Source: Euglena gracilis (taxonomy: Eukaryota > Euglenida > Euglenophyceae > Euglenales). From it: a stretch of DNA of 64,000 nucleotides. A program made the position numbers and the translations under genes. Location: positions 51,789,526-51,853,525 of the forward strand of contig CP154954.1 in the NCBI GenBank assembly GCA_039621445.1, given 5' to 3'. Positions 31,423-40,093 of the stretch are shown one piece after another; the stretch's first letter is position 1, and every line of letters begins with the position of its first letter. The notes beneath the pieces are model-generated. The model was not told the DNA's origin. It worked only from the letters and a program-made list of their open reading frames with translations, and made no database searches.

Positions 31423-31919
31423 TGTTGTATCCGTGAGGCCTGTCCCTGAGTTTCCAGTCCCTCGGGGCCGGCACCCCTTTGCGTAGGATCTTTAACCCTG
31501 CCCAGGGTGTTTTCAATTCCCCTCGCGGCTTGTTTTAAAAATTGCATTTTCTTTGTTTTTATGGGTCTTTTTGGGTGAAAACAGGTGGTTTGGTTGGCTC
31601 ACACCTTTCCTTTGATAAAAAATCCACAAGCAATCAGCAAATCCACCAGCACAATACAAGCAAACCACAAATGATAAAAGTACCAAAGTCCAAACCAAGG
31701 GTAAGATAATGATTGGTTCCAGATAATTGATCCAGATAGTTCTTGAACACACAAACTGACAGTGTGACAGAGAAACAGAGTAACAGAGCCCTGCACAGGG
31801 ACAGATGGAGTCAAATGTTTGCAATTCCTAGTAAGATTTTCCTAATCCTAACTGCAGAGTCATCAGGTTGGGTAGTGTTAAGTTATGTTGTTTTGGGCAC
31901 ACAGCACCCCTGACTCACA
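31423..31919 (-). repeat. 3' LTR of element 1
   Basis: It is a direct repeat of 43,379-43,866, with about ten substitutions and one 10-bp indel (extra AGTTATGTTG-like bases near 31,880). The minus strand starts TGTGAGTCAGGGGTGC and ends GGATACAACA. It carries the same out-reading frame (QFLKQAARGIENTLGRV) as the 5' LTR. Confidence 0.95.
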
Positions 31920-31935
31920 CTCCCCTTCCCGAAGG
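31920..31935 (-). promoter_or_regulatory. polypurine tract of element 1
   Basis: The minus strand reads CCTTCGGGAAGGGGAG immediately before the TGTGAGTC of the 3' LTR. This is the expected primer site for plus-strand DNA synthesis. Confidence 0.85.
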
Positions 31936-33088
31936 AGTTGTTTACAACTCTTCACGACTCCAACAGGAAGGGGTGCGGAGTGCACTCGTTGTGAGGAGGG
32001 GGCAAGCGAGGGGACCGTTGCGGTTCATGGTCCCCCCCCCTCAGGGGGCTGTGCCGTTCGGGTTCGTTTTCTGGCCAGGGGGGCTGGGTCAAACGTTCTC
32101 CTTTGGGCAATTGGGTTGTACGGGGTCTGGTGTGTTGCCCCCCCCCCCCAGCCCGCCTAGGGCTGTTTGGCGTTGGGGGGGGGGAGGCGCCGTTGTGAAC
32201 CAAGCGCCAGCCACGGTTAAAATTCTCAGGAAATTCTAATTCCCAGGCCAGGTGAGTTGTTTTGCCACAGTCAGGGTCCTAGACAGCCGTTTTCTGTTCG
32301 GTTAGCCAATTCGGTGTCCAGCGTTGGTGTCCGTTCGATGGGGGGGCAGGTCCCGTTGGGGTCTCCAACCCCCCCCCCCCCCCAGGCCAAGCGGTCAGGC
32401 ACCGGCCGCGGACGAATTTTTATAAAAATCAGGTGAATGCTGGGTTTTCGGTTAAAATCAGGCTGGGTCAAAGACAATGTTTTTTTTGTATTTGTGTTGT
32501 TTTTTTTTTCTGGGGGGTAGGCTGGTTTGTGCGAGGTCAGGTGCTGTGGAGGGTCCTCGCCCCCCCCCCCCCCAGGCCGGTGGCCCGGGGTCGGCCAGGT
32601 CTGCGTTTTTGTGTCAAAATCAGGTTCCCCTTCCACCGTTTGCCCAGTTTTAGCTGGCTGCTACGGTTGGGGTTGGGGGCTGTGTTTTGTTTGTTTTTCT
32701 TTTACAGGTAGGCTGGCCAAATCCAGGGGGGAAGGTTCGTTCTCCACGGGGGGGTCCCAACCAACAACAACAACGATGAAGAATTGAAGAATGTATTGAT
32801 TGGCAGAAGAGAGGCACTTGAGGTCAGTGAATTCGGGCCGGGTCGGGTCTTGTTCAGGTCCGTTGGGCTGGTTCGAGTTGAGCTGGCCAGCGGTTCAGGT
32901 TCAGGTGGGCTGGCCAGGGGGCTGCCCAGGCCCGTTTTGTCGTTTTGAGTCAGGCAGGTTTGTCAGTGGTGTACAGGTTCAAATCGATAGAGGTTTATGT
33001 TGGTGGTAGAGCTGGGGTTGGCTTCCAGGTCGTTGGGGGTGGCGACGTGGCGGTGTGTGCGAGAGAGCGCAGGGGTATGTGACACGTG
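31936..33088 (-). other. element 1 3' untranslated region
   Basis: About 1.15 kb between the integrase stop and the PPT. In the plus-strand reading it has three long C-runs followed by AGCCC or AGGCC (32,140, 32,375 and 32,560) and repeats of AAAATCAGG and GGCTGGCC. No conserved frame was seen. A third-gene (env-like) ORF is not present. Confidence 0.7.
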
Positions 33089-34984
33089 TCACTCCATCCC
33101 ATCAAGCAACTCTCTCACATCCACAGCCAAGTCCCATTCTTTGCAAAATTGGACCACATCTTTATTCGATCGGAGAAAGAAGTGGTTCAAGGGTTCCCAC
33201 TGAGTGTCAGACGGGTCCCAGTTTTTCCACTGAATCAAAAATTGCAGTTTTCCGTCTTTTCTGCGGTGGTTCAGTACCTTTTCAACCTCCCACTCGTCCG
33301 GTCCCACCTCCAACTCCTGTGCCTTGCCCGACCAAAAGTAGAGGGGGACAGAGGTTGTGTTGTAGAGGTCCTCCACGTGGGGTTTGAGTTGTGAGCGGTG
33401 GGCAGGTTGTCGGTTTCCGGGTCGACGTTCCACCACGTAGGAGTGCTGTCCCACTCTTTCCAACACCACTGCAGGTCCTTTCCACTTCCGTTTGAGTTTG
33501 TCGGTACCAGGTTGTCTTTCGGGTTGATACCAGACTTCGGAACCGATTTCCAAGGCAGGTGGTTCTCTGCGTTTTTGGTTCACCGTTTCAGCCCGTTCAC
33601 GCTGTTTTTCGTTCAGGACCAGACTCACCCACTGGTCTTGTTCCTTCATCCTTTCCAAGAACGCTGTGGCCCCTTCCGCTTCCCTTTGTGGTTGGTATGG
33701 CAATCCCGCCAACGGTCTGTGCCTGCCAAACACAATTTCGTACGGCGACAATCCCGTTTCACCTGGGACGTCGTGTAGGGCCCTCAAGGCGTTCGGTAGG
33801 AGTTTAACCCAGGGTACCCCTTTTTCAGCAGCCAGTTTTGCCAGTTTTCGGAGGACTTGTTGACCCGCTACCTCAGCCCGTCCGTTGGCTTGGTGGTGGT
33901 ATGCCTGCCCGTACGCCACACGGACCCCGTGGGCAGCACACAGTGTTTTCCACCAACCGGCTGTGAAGTGGGAGCCCCGATCTGAGCTCACCACCGAGGG
34001 TATCCCAAAAATTCCCCACTGTTTGTACATTTCCTTTCCAACCTTTTCTGCTGTGAGTCCCTTGGCCAGGTGGGGGGTTGCAACCATCCACCCACTCAGC
34101 CTGTCCACACACAACGCCAACGTGTCGTATTTCTTCCATTCAAAGGTCGTTTCAGGTAGTGAGAACAAGTCGATAGCAACACTGTCCATCAGGTGTGCAG
34201 GAATCGGTGTCGGTTCAATGAGGCACTTGTATGGTAAGTGGCTGGGTTCTGTGGCTTGGCAGGTTTCACACATGGTCATCATTTTGCCTGTCAGTTTTTT
34301 TGCCTCCTGGTGGTCCGCAAACACAAACCACCTTCCCATCTGGTCCCACAGTCGGGCTGACCCTGGGTGCCCGGCTGTTTCGTGATGTTCCCGAATTACG
34401 TTTCCAGTCAACCCACTTGGTACACACAGGAGACCGTTTTTGTACAGCCTGCCGTTGTCGAATCGGTACCCGTCAGGCCAGTTTTTGAACCCCGTTTCCT
34501 TCAGGTCCTTGAGCACAGGTCCCCACCTTGGGCAACTTTCGTACTCGTTCTTCCATTCCTTGTCCATCACCCCTTTCGGTTCCCCCTGTTGAAGCTCCGG
34601 GGCGTGCACTCCCCTTGATGGAGGTCCAACGGGTGTCCCCGTTGAGGATGACGCACCTTGCGCATCCTGTTGTTTTGTTGAGTTTTTTGTTGTCAGGGGT
34701 TCCGCAAGGTCCTCTTCCAGGGGTCTTCGCCTTGGTGGGTCTTCCTCAGTGGATGGTCCCTCGGCCGTGTTTGAATTTTTTGGGGTTTTGTTTTTTGGTT
34801 GGTCTGGTCGGATCAGGTTTCCCGCCTCATCCGTGGTCTCCCTTGGGGTTGCCTCAGCCAGTTTTTTGCTTGGTTCCACCACAGTCGTTTCCTTCACAAC
34901 CCATTTCTTTGTCGTTGTTGCAGGTGTTTGAGGTGTTTTTGAAATTTTTTGAGGGGTGTCACCGTTTTTCGTTGAACCAGGCAC
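33089..34984 (-). CDS. element 1 integrase with C-terminal chromodomain
   Basis: This ORF of about 631 residues is open upstream to about 35,155, so it overlaps the RT ORF by some 260 nt in the -1 frame. Residues 1-140 are a Ser/Thr/Pro/Lys-rich linker. A zinc-binding HHCC region follows at about 200-242 (EHHETAGH...CETC). The DDE core has Asp272 (SVAIDLFSL), Asp335 (VSSDRGSHF) and Glu371 (HHQANGRAEV), with 35 residues between the second Asp and Glu. After an SH3-like region comes a chromodomain at about 565-605 (EWEVEKVLNHRRKDGKLQ ... FLIQWKNWD ... WEP). Chromodomains in chromoviruses guide integration to marked chromatin. All catalytic residues are intact. Expression probably needs a -1 frameshift. 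Confidence 0.93.
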   Translation of the reverse strand: MPGSTKNGDTPQKISKTPQTPATTTKKWVVKETTVVEPSKKLAEATPRETTDEAGNLIRPDQPKNKTPKNSNTAEGPSTEEDPPRRRPLEEDLAEPLTTKNSTKQQDAQGASSSTGTPVGPPSRGVHAPELQQGEPKGVMDKEWKNEYESCPRWGPVLKDLKETGFKNWPDGYRFDNGRLYKNGLLCVPSGLTGNVIREHHETAGHPGSARLWDQMGRWFVFADHQEAKKLTGKMMTMCETCQATEPSHLPYKCLIEPTPIPAHLMDSVAIDLFSLPETTFEWKKYDTLALCVDRLSGWMVATPHLAKGLTAEKVGKEMYKQWGIFGIPSVVSSDRGSHFTAGWWKTLCAAHGVRVAYGQAYHHQANGRAEVAGQQVLRKLAKLAAEKGVPWVKLLPNALRALHDVPGETGLSPYEIVFGRHRPLAGLPYQPQREAEGATAFLERMKEQDQWVSLVLNEKQRERAETVNQKRREPPALEIGSEVWYQPERQPGTDKLKRKWKGPAVVLERVGQHSYVVERRPGNRQPAHRSQLKPHVEDLYNTTSVPLYFWSGKAQELEVGPDEWEVEKVLNHRRKDGKLQFLIQWKNWDPSDTQWEPLNHFFLRSNKDVVQFCKEWDLAVDVRELLDGME

Positions 34985-36684
34985 TGTGGGCGAATCTTCA
35001 CCCGTTTTGGCTCCCCCCTTGTTGTGACGGCCACAGTGACGGGTTCTTGCAGTTGTTTTTGTACCTGTGCCAGGTCTGCCACGTTGATCACCATACAGGT
35101 TTTCTGTTCCTTTTCCTCCTGTTTGATGATTTCTTTCATGAGTCGGTCGTCCTCCTCACTCCCGTGGATACTCACATCGGCGAATGCCTGTGAGGCGGGG
35201 TAGGCCCACCTACTCAAGGCATCGGCGACCGTGTTGTCTTTGCCAGGTACGTATGCAACGGTTATGTCGAACCGCGAAAGCAGTTCGTGCCACCTAGCCC
35301 TACGTCCAGCTGGTCCACTGGGGGTGTCCAGTGCTTCCGTTGCCCATGCCTCAATGGACTTGTGGTCCGTCAACACCAGTACCGGTTGCATTCCTATCCA
35401 GGAAGCCCATTTTTGCAGGGCCAGGATCACTGCGTAGGTCTCCTTCTCCCTAGGAGACCACGAGCGAACCTGCCCAGGTGTCAGTTTTCGTGAACAGAAA
35501 GCTACGGGTACTGTTTTTTTTGTCATGGCTGTCGTTGGGTCTGGTTTTTCTGCAGTGTCCTCCGCAAATTGTTCCAGAGCCGCACCCGCGGCTCTGCCAC
35601 TTGCATCCACCCTGAGTATGAGCGGTTTGTCTGGGTTCACTGTTTGCAGTTTCAGGCTTCCGAGCAGTTTTTCTTTGATGGTCTGGAAGGCTTTTCTTTC
35701 TTTTTCACCGAAAAACACAGGTGTCAGGCTTCCTTTCTTTCCTTGTCCCTTTTTCACTTTCAGTTTCTCCATTAGGTCTGCTGCCAATTCTGCGTACCCT
35801 GGGATGTATGAGGCGTAGTAATTTGTGAATCCCAGGGATGCCCGCAGGGCTGTGACCGTTTTTGGTTCCTCCCATTTTTCCAAGGCCATCAGTTTCCCAG
35901 GTGCTGGTTTTCGTTGTCCACCACCCAGCACGTGTCCACAGAATTCAACCTCTTTCACAAAAAATTTGCATTTCTTGATGTCTGCCACGTGTTGCTGTTT
36001 TTTCAGTGCCTCCATCACCCTTCTGATGTCCTTGTCGTGTTGTTCGAGGGTTTTTTCTTCAGTTCCCTGCCACATGGTTCCTACGATAATGTCGTCCACG
36101 TAGGGGTTTGCAATATCCTGTACCTCCTCCAGGCTGTACTCGATCACCCTCTGGAAAATCGGGACACCGTTTTTCATTCCCATGACCACCACTCTCCACT
36201 GTTTTGTTCTCTTAGGTGTGCTGCAGCAGGTGTAAGGTCTGGACTCTGTTCTCAGTGGCACCTGGTGGAAGGCGTCTTTCAGGTCCAGTACACTGTACAG
36301 GGCCCGTTGTCCTTGTTGAACTAGGATGTCTTCTATCCTAGGGAGGGGATGGGAGTCTGTGATTGTTTCCTCGTTCGGTGCTCTGAAATCCACCACCCCT
36401 CTCCATTTTCCACCTTTTTTGGCCACCACAAATGTGGGGCTGGACCAGTCACTCCTTCCGTCTTCCACTTTCAGGTCCCTAACCCATTCGTCCACCATGT
36501 CGATGAGTGCCTGTCGGCGTTCTCCTGTCATGTGGATGGGTCTTTGCTTTTTCGCCACTGTTCCAGGTTGCAGTTCGATTTTCCCATAACCCAGTGGTCC
36601 ACGTTCTGGGGGGTCTGGGTAAATTTTGTCTCGCAAGACCACTCCTTCATAGTCCTGCCGCAGTTTTTTCACCAGTTCAGCCAC
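34894..36684 (-). CDS. element 1 reverse transcriptase and RNase H
   Basis: The ORF has 596 residues. RT shows SSPTFVVAKKGGKWRGVVDF (about 81-100), motif A SVLDLKDAFHQVPL (131-144) and motif C YVDD (195-198). A connection domain with GFTNYYASYIPGYAELA follows at about 285. RNase H occupies about 357-492 with Asp360 (LRVDASGRAAG), a Glu in SPREKETYAVIL, Asp440 (LTDHKS) and the terminal NTVADALSRW, so the catalytic set looks complete. The tail is Gln/Lys-rich. The frame is continuous with the protease ORF upstream except for one TGA at 36,706, and it is open right up to that stop. Confidence 0.95.
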   Translation of the reverse strand: MAELVKKLRQDYEGVVLRDKIYPDPPERGPLGYGKIELQPGTVAKKQRPIHMTGERRQALIDMVDEWVRDLKVEDGRSDWSSPTFVVAKKGGKWRGVVDFRAPNEETITDSHPLPRIEDILVQQGQRALYSVLDLKDAFHQVPLRTESRPYTCCSTPKRTKQWRVVVMGMKNGVPIFQRVIEYSLEEVQDIANPYVDDIIVGTMWQGTEEKTLEQHDKDIRRVMEALKKQQHVADIKKCKFFVKEVEFCGHVLGGGQRKPAPGKLMALEKWEEPKTVTALRASLGFTNYYASYIPGYAELAADLMEKLKVKKGQGKKGSLTPVFFGEKERKAFQTIKEKLLGSLKLQTVNPDKPLILRVDASGRAAGAALEQFAEDTAEKPDPTTAMTKKTVPVAFCSRKLTPGQVRSWSPREKETYAVILALQKWASWIGMQPVLVLTDHKSIEAWATEALDTPSGPAGRRARWHELLSRFDITVAYVPGKDNTVADALSRWAYPASQAFADVSIHGSEEDDRLMKEIIKQEEKEQKTCMVINVADLAQVQKQLQEPVTVAVTTRGEPKRVKIRPQCLVQRKTVTPLKKFQKHLKHLQQRQRNGL

Positions 36685-36705
36685 CCCTTCGCCTTGTGTT
36701 TCCTG

Positions 36706-38055
36706 TCATTCTGGCACCACCACAACACCCTGAACCCTGTCAGATTTTTGTGCCGATTTCTGAAGTTGTTTTGCCAGTGTTTCCAATGTTGTTTCGTCTT
36801 CGAACAGTTTTTCCTCGTCCTGGCCCGCTTCAGCAGGAATATGTAAATTCATTGCCCGCACTGCCGAAATGTTTTTCTGAAGTTGGTGTATTTTCCGTTC
36901 CCTGTGTTTTTGTTCCTTCAGCTGGTGCCAACTGGACAGCAGCCGCAGTGGTTCACCTATGAGGGCCAGTGATTGTAGGTGTGGAAAAACCCCCAGTTGG
37001 TGTTGTTCCATCCACGGATACCCGAGGATGGCATCCACTTGGATGTCGGCGTCATGGAATGTTCCAATGGTGGACCACTCCCTTGTTCTGTCCGTGTTGT
37101 GCACCCGTGATGAAAACTGCAGTTCCAGTGTGACTTCGTGTAGTCCTCCTTCCATCCTTGTTCCGTCCGCTGTGATCAGGGCCAAGGGTTTTTGTGAACG
37201 TCTGAAGTTTTGTTGGGGAATCAGGTTCTTTTTCACCAGGTTTGCCTGTGCTCCCGTGTCAATCAGGGCCTGTAGGAACATTTTTTTGCCCTCCGGCAAC
37301 ACAGCACGGACTTCAATGAGGAGTTGTTTTGCTTTCTTTCTGCTGATGACCTGCCCCAGCAGGAGTTTGGACACCGGTTCACACAGTCGTTCTGGAAGCC
37401 GAATGTTTTGGTCTGGTTCTGTTTTGTCAGTTGAAGCTGGGTTTGGCTGTTGACCTGTCAGTTCTGGGCTGGGCTGTGAGAGCATTTTTTGTCGTGCAGT
37501 CTTGGCAGGGCTGGGCTGCTGCAGCGGTTGTTGCTGCGCGGCCTGGGCTTGGCTGGTTTGCCGTAGCCGTTCGTGGAACCCCGCCAGGTCCTGAATCAGT
37601 TGTTCTGGGATCCTTAATTTTTTGCAGGCTGGAATGTTGTGTTTGTTGCTGAGTTTCACCAGGTGACATCCACCGTTCGGGTCCAGGTTTTTGCAGGTTT
37701 TTCCGTCACACCGTTTTGCTGGTACCTGCAGGATGTCAGGGCTGCCCCAGATTCGTGTTGGTTTTTTGTAACCCCAATCTGTGTATTGACAGTAATCCAC
37801 GTCAATGTACGGGTACGGTTTCATATAATCTCGTTTTCCCAGGTATCCGTACCTTGGGTTTTCCAACCACCATTTCTGCGGCTGCAGAAATTCCACAATT
37901 TCCAGGGCTTTTTTTGCAAGGCTGTCTCCCTTTTCCAGGTTTCTGGGTCTTGTTGTCAGGGCAATGCTGAATTCTGTGCTGGGAACTCCACACACCACCG
38001 TGTGGAATTCACCAGGTTTGAAATGTTTTCTGAAGTCCCATTTCAGTACGTCCAC
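36706..38055 (-). CDS. element 1 C5-type methyltransferase (C-terminal part) fused to aspartic protease
   Basis: Of 449 residues, 1-105 continue a cytosine-C5-type Rossmann methyltransferase whose motif I lies across the stop upstream. They show DVLKWDF, then HTVVCGVPSTEFSIA (motif IV position), WWLENPRYGYL (motif VI, ENP) and DVDYCQYTDWGYKKPTRIW. The usual Pro-Pro-Cys at motif IV is Val-Pro-Ser, so the catalytic Cys is missing. Residues 117-145 are Cys-rich and could bind metal. A Gln/Pro-rich linker (165-215) leads to a retropepsin-like protease with LQALIDTGAQANLV (Asp267) and AILGYPWM (343-350). A coiled linker then ends in VVVVPE before the TGA. The frame stays open upstream to 38,082. 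Confidence 0.85.
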   Translation of the reverse strand: MDVLKWDFRKHFKPGEFHTVVCGVPSTEFSIALTTRPRNLEKGDSLAKKALEIVEFLQPQKWWLENPRYGYLGKRDYMKPYPYIDVDYCQYTDWGYKKPTRIWGSPDILQVPAKRCDGKTCKNLDPNGGCHLVKLSNKHNIPACKKLRIPEQLIQDLAGFHERLRQTSQAQAAQQQPLQQPSPAKTARQKMLSQPSPELTGQQPNPASTDKTEPDQNIRLPERLCEPVSKLLLGQVISRKKAKQLLIEVRAVLPEGKKMFLQALIDTGAQANLVKKNLIPQQNFRRSQKPLALITADGTRMEGGLHEVTLELQFSSRVHNTDRTREWSTIGTFHDADIQVDAILGYPWMEQHQLGVFPHLQSLALIGEPLRLLSSWHQLKEQKHRERKIHQLQKNISAVRAMNLHIPAEAGQDEEKLFEDETTLETLAKQLQKSAQKSDRVQGVVVVPE

Positions 38056-38082
38056 CTGGTAATCCGCTTTCCACCTGGGGTC

Positions 38083-38811
38083 TTAGTCCACCGTCACCAC
38101 CTCGAAACCCGTCTTTTCATACACCTTGCTGACCGATTTTGTTCCACAGAACAGGTGCAGCGTTTTTGGTTTTGGTTTTTCTGCTGTGGCCCGTTCTGGT
38201 GTCGCTGTGGCTGCCTCCTGAAGTTTTCTGATGTTTTTCTGTGGTTTTTCTGTCCCCAAATCGGTTTTTTGTTCACCACCCTCCACCTCGTCCTCCACTG
38301 GTGGGTACTCGTGGGCTGTGCCGAACCTCACCTTGGATGTCGGGTGTAGGGGGGTGAAATGTTTGTGGAAACCTGGTAGGTACTTGCACCGTGTTTTGTG
38401 TCCGCATACCAAAAGAACTTCCACAGGCCACGGTGTATTCCTGCAGTTGTTGTCACCCTGTCCGAACAGTTTTGTTCCCGCTGGGATGAACATTGACATC
38501 ACTGCCAGTTTTTTGATTTCCCTGTACCATCGTCTGTGGACCCATCTCGGTACCATGAGGAGTGCATGGGCATCGCCTGTTTGAATTTTTTTCACCACCT
38601 GTGAAATTTTGCTGAATGGGGGGTTCATCCACAGCAGTTTTCCGTGCCAGTTTTTTTCAAAGGCGTCAGTTCCGTCTGGGCTGTCCGATCCCCACCATTG
38701 CGGGAATCTTTTGTTTTTTTCCGTTGCAAAGGCATCCAGCTGGGGCTGGACCCCGAAGAGTGAGAGAATTTCTGTCATTTTTTCTTCCTTCACGTGGTAG
38801 TTTTCAGACAC
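38083..38811 (-). CDS. element 1 Dam-like methyltransferase domain plus motif I of the C5-type domain
   Basis: The frame has 242 codons and is open upstream to about 39,047, where a basic stretch (GKGGKKKRQKKNILTKKR) precedes it. Residues 20-105 are a Dam-like domain of the kind found in DIRS elements: QLDAFATEKNKRFPQWW, TDAFEKNWHGKLLWMNPPFS, ISQVVKKI, then HALLMVPRWVHRRWY. NPPF is the N6-adenine-type catalytic box (D/N-P-P-F/Y/W). After an acidic linker, residues 217-242 read TLHLFCGTKSVSKVYEKTGF and EVVTVD, i.e. motifs I-II (SAM binding) of the C5-type domain that continues after the in-frame TAA at 38,083-38,085. No target-recognition domain is obvious. Confidence 0.85.
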   Translation of the reverse strand: MSENYHVKEEKMTEILSLFGVQPQLDAFATEKNKRFPQWWGSDSPDGTDAFEKNWHGKLLWMNPPFSKISQVVKKIQTGDAHALLMVPRWVHRRWYREIKKLAVMSMFIPAGTKLFGQGDNNCRNTPWPVEVLLVCGHKTRCKYLPGFHKHFTPLHPTSKVRFGTAHEYPPVEDEVEGGEQKTDLGTEKPQKNIRKLQEAATATPERATAEKPKPKTLHLFCGTKSVSKVYEKTGFEVVTVD

Positions 38812-39111
38812 CCACCGTGAAGCTGCTCTGCCGAACCTGTAGCTGACCTGTTCCCTTTTCGGTTCTGGGCTGTGGAGTCGTTTTTTTGTCAGGATGTTTT
38901 TCTTTTGGCGTTTTTTCTTACCTCCCTTACCCAGTGTGTATGACCGCTGCGGCTCTGGACCTGGTTCCCTTGTTTTGTTCTGTTGTTTCGGTTGTGTCTG
39001 CAGAGAGTCGCCCCTCTCGTCCCCTACCCTCAGGCCGCAGCCCCTTCACTTCCGTTCTGCGTTTTGAACTGGCTGCCAGCGATTGCTGGAAGTTGCTTCT
39101 GACTTTGGCTG

Positions 39112-39729
39112 TCACTGTGGCTGGTTGGCTGGCTCCTGTGAATTGGTTTGCTGTGTCTGTGGTTCAGTTTTCGTTGCTGCTGGCTGTGGCTGTGGCTGCC
39201 CTTTGCCTTTTCCTTTCCGGCTCCCCTTCCCAGAATCGTATCCTTTCCCAGAGTTGTATCCCTTTCCAGAATCGTAGCCTTTGCCGTAATTCTGATTCCA
39301 GTTCTGGTTCTGGTTCCAGTTTTGGGTTGAACCCCAGTTTTGACCTTTCCCCTTTCCTTTGCCTTTGCCCCAGTCGTTCTGTCCCCAGTCTGACCAGTTG
39401 GTGTTCCGTCCCTGGCCAGGCTGTTCTGAAACTGCCATGGGCACCTGCTGGCGTGGAGAAGGGGGTCTGGGTTTTTCGGGTGTTGGGGTTCGAGGTCCAG
39501 GGGAGTTGGGTCGGGATCTGGAAGGTGGTGTCCGACTTCTGGATTTTGTTTTCTCCTCCTCCTTGACTTCCCTGACGTAACCCCTGCGGTCCATCGACCG
39601 TGATCTGTTTTCACGAGGTTGGTTCTGCCAGCCGTTGTACCCCCTACCCAGGGAGTCTGACTGTTGTTGGCACCTGAGTTCGGTTTCCACCCGTTGGAAC
39701 AGTTCGTCCAGAGTCAGTCTTGCTTGCAC
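39112..39729 (-). CDS. element 1 nucleocapsid-like RS/GKG-rich region
   Basis: The 205 residues start with a helical segment (LTLDELFQRVETELRCQQ) and continue with an Arg/Ser/Pro-rich block. A long low-complexity tail follows with repeated Asn-Trp/Gln-Asn and GYDSGKGYNSGKG units and a KGKGKGQ run. There is no CCHC zinc knuckle, so RNA binding is presumably by the basic, aromatic low-complexity tail. It is continuous in frame with 39,730-40,029 except for one TAG. Confidence 0.7.
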   Translation of the reverse strand: MQARLTLDELFQRVETELRCQQQSDSLGRGYNGWQNQPRENRSRSMDRRGYVREVKEEEKTKSRSRTPPSRSRPNSPGPRTPTPEKPRPPSPRQQVPMAVSEQPGQGRNTNWSDWGQNDWGKGKGKGKGQNWGSTQNWNQNQNWNQNYGKGYDSGKGYNSGKGYDSGKGSRKGKGKGQPQPQPAATKTEPQTQQTNSQEPANQPQ

Positions 39730-40029
39730 CTATGTGAAGTGTGGTTTATGTCCAGTCAGCAACGTTGAACCGTTTTTCATCAGGAGCAGTTCAGCAGCTC
39801 TGCTGCTGTGCAGTTGGATCCTGAAGTTTTGTCCGTCTCGTGCCACCTGAAAATTCTTACCTGTACACACAGTTGCTGCCACCAGGTCACGAACGTCTTC
39901 CGTTGTTGCATCGAATACGTTTGCAATGTTCGTGACCCCTTTCAGTTTCAGTGTTGGTCTGTCCTGATTTCTGCGGTCCTGTTCCCTGATGCAGCTTCTG
40001 CGTTGTGTTTCAGGCATTTTTTCAGCCAC
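39730..40029 (-). CDS. element 1 Gag-linked segment, unknown fold
   Basis: 99 residues, charged at the N-terminus (ETQRRSCIREQDRRNQDRP), then a compact stretch KGVTNIANVFDATTEDVRDL and FQVARDGQNFRIQLHSSRAA. It lies between the Gag core and the NC-like region and is in the frame of the NC-like and pol ORFs. It could be a small RNA-binding or capsid C-terminal domain. No family is recognised. Confidence 0.55.
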   Translation of the reverse strand: MAEKMPETQRRSCIREQDRRNQDRPTLKLKGVTNIANVFDATTEDVRDLVAATVCTGKNFQVARDGQNFRIQLHSSRAAELLLMKNGSTLLTGHKPHFT

Positions 40030-40093
40030 CAGGTTGTAAGCGTCTTCCTCTGATGGATTTTCCAGCCTGCTGTAGAGTAGTTTGAAATGGGCT

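Noticed and set aside
31423-31919. This repeat as a fragment of a second element copy rather than an LTR
   Set aside because: The TG/CA ends, the PPT on its inner side, the PBS at the mate and the AAGG duplication all fit LTRs of one element.
34528-35193. Plus-strand ORF of 221 codons opposite the integrase/RT overlap
   Set aside because: The opposite strand encodes intact catalytic motifs; the plus-strand frame is Phe/Pro/Leu-rich with no domain.
37639-38349. Plus-strand ORF of 236 codons opposite the methyltransferases
   Set aside because: Shadow of the minus-strand coding frames; Phe/Val/Cys-rich and without motifs.
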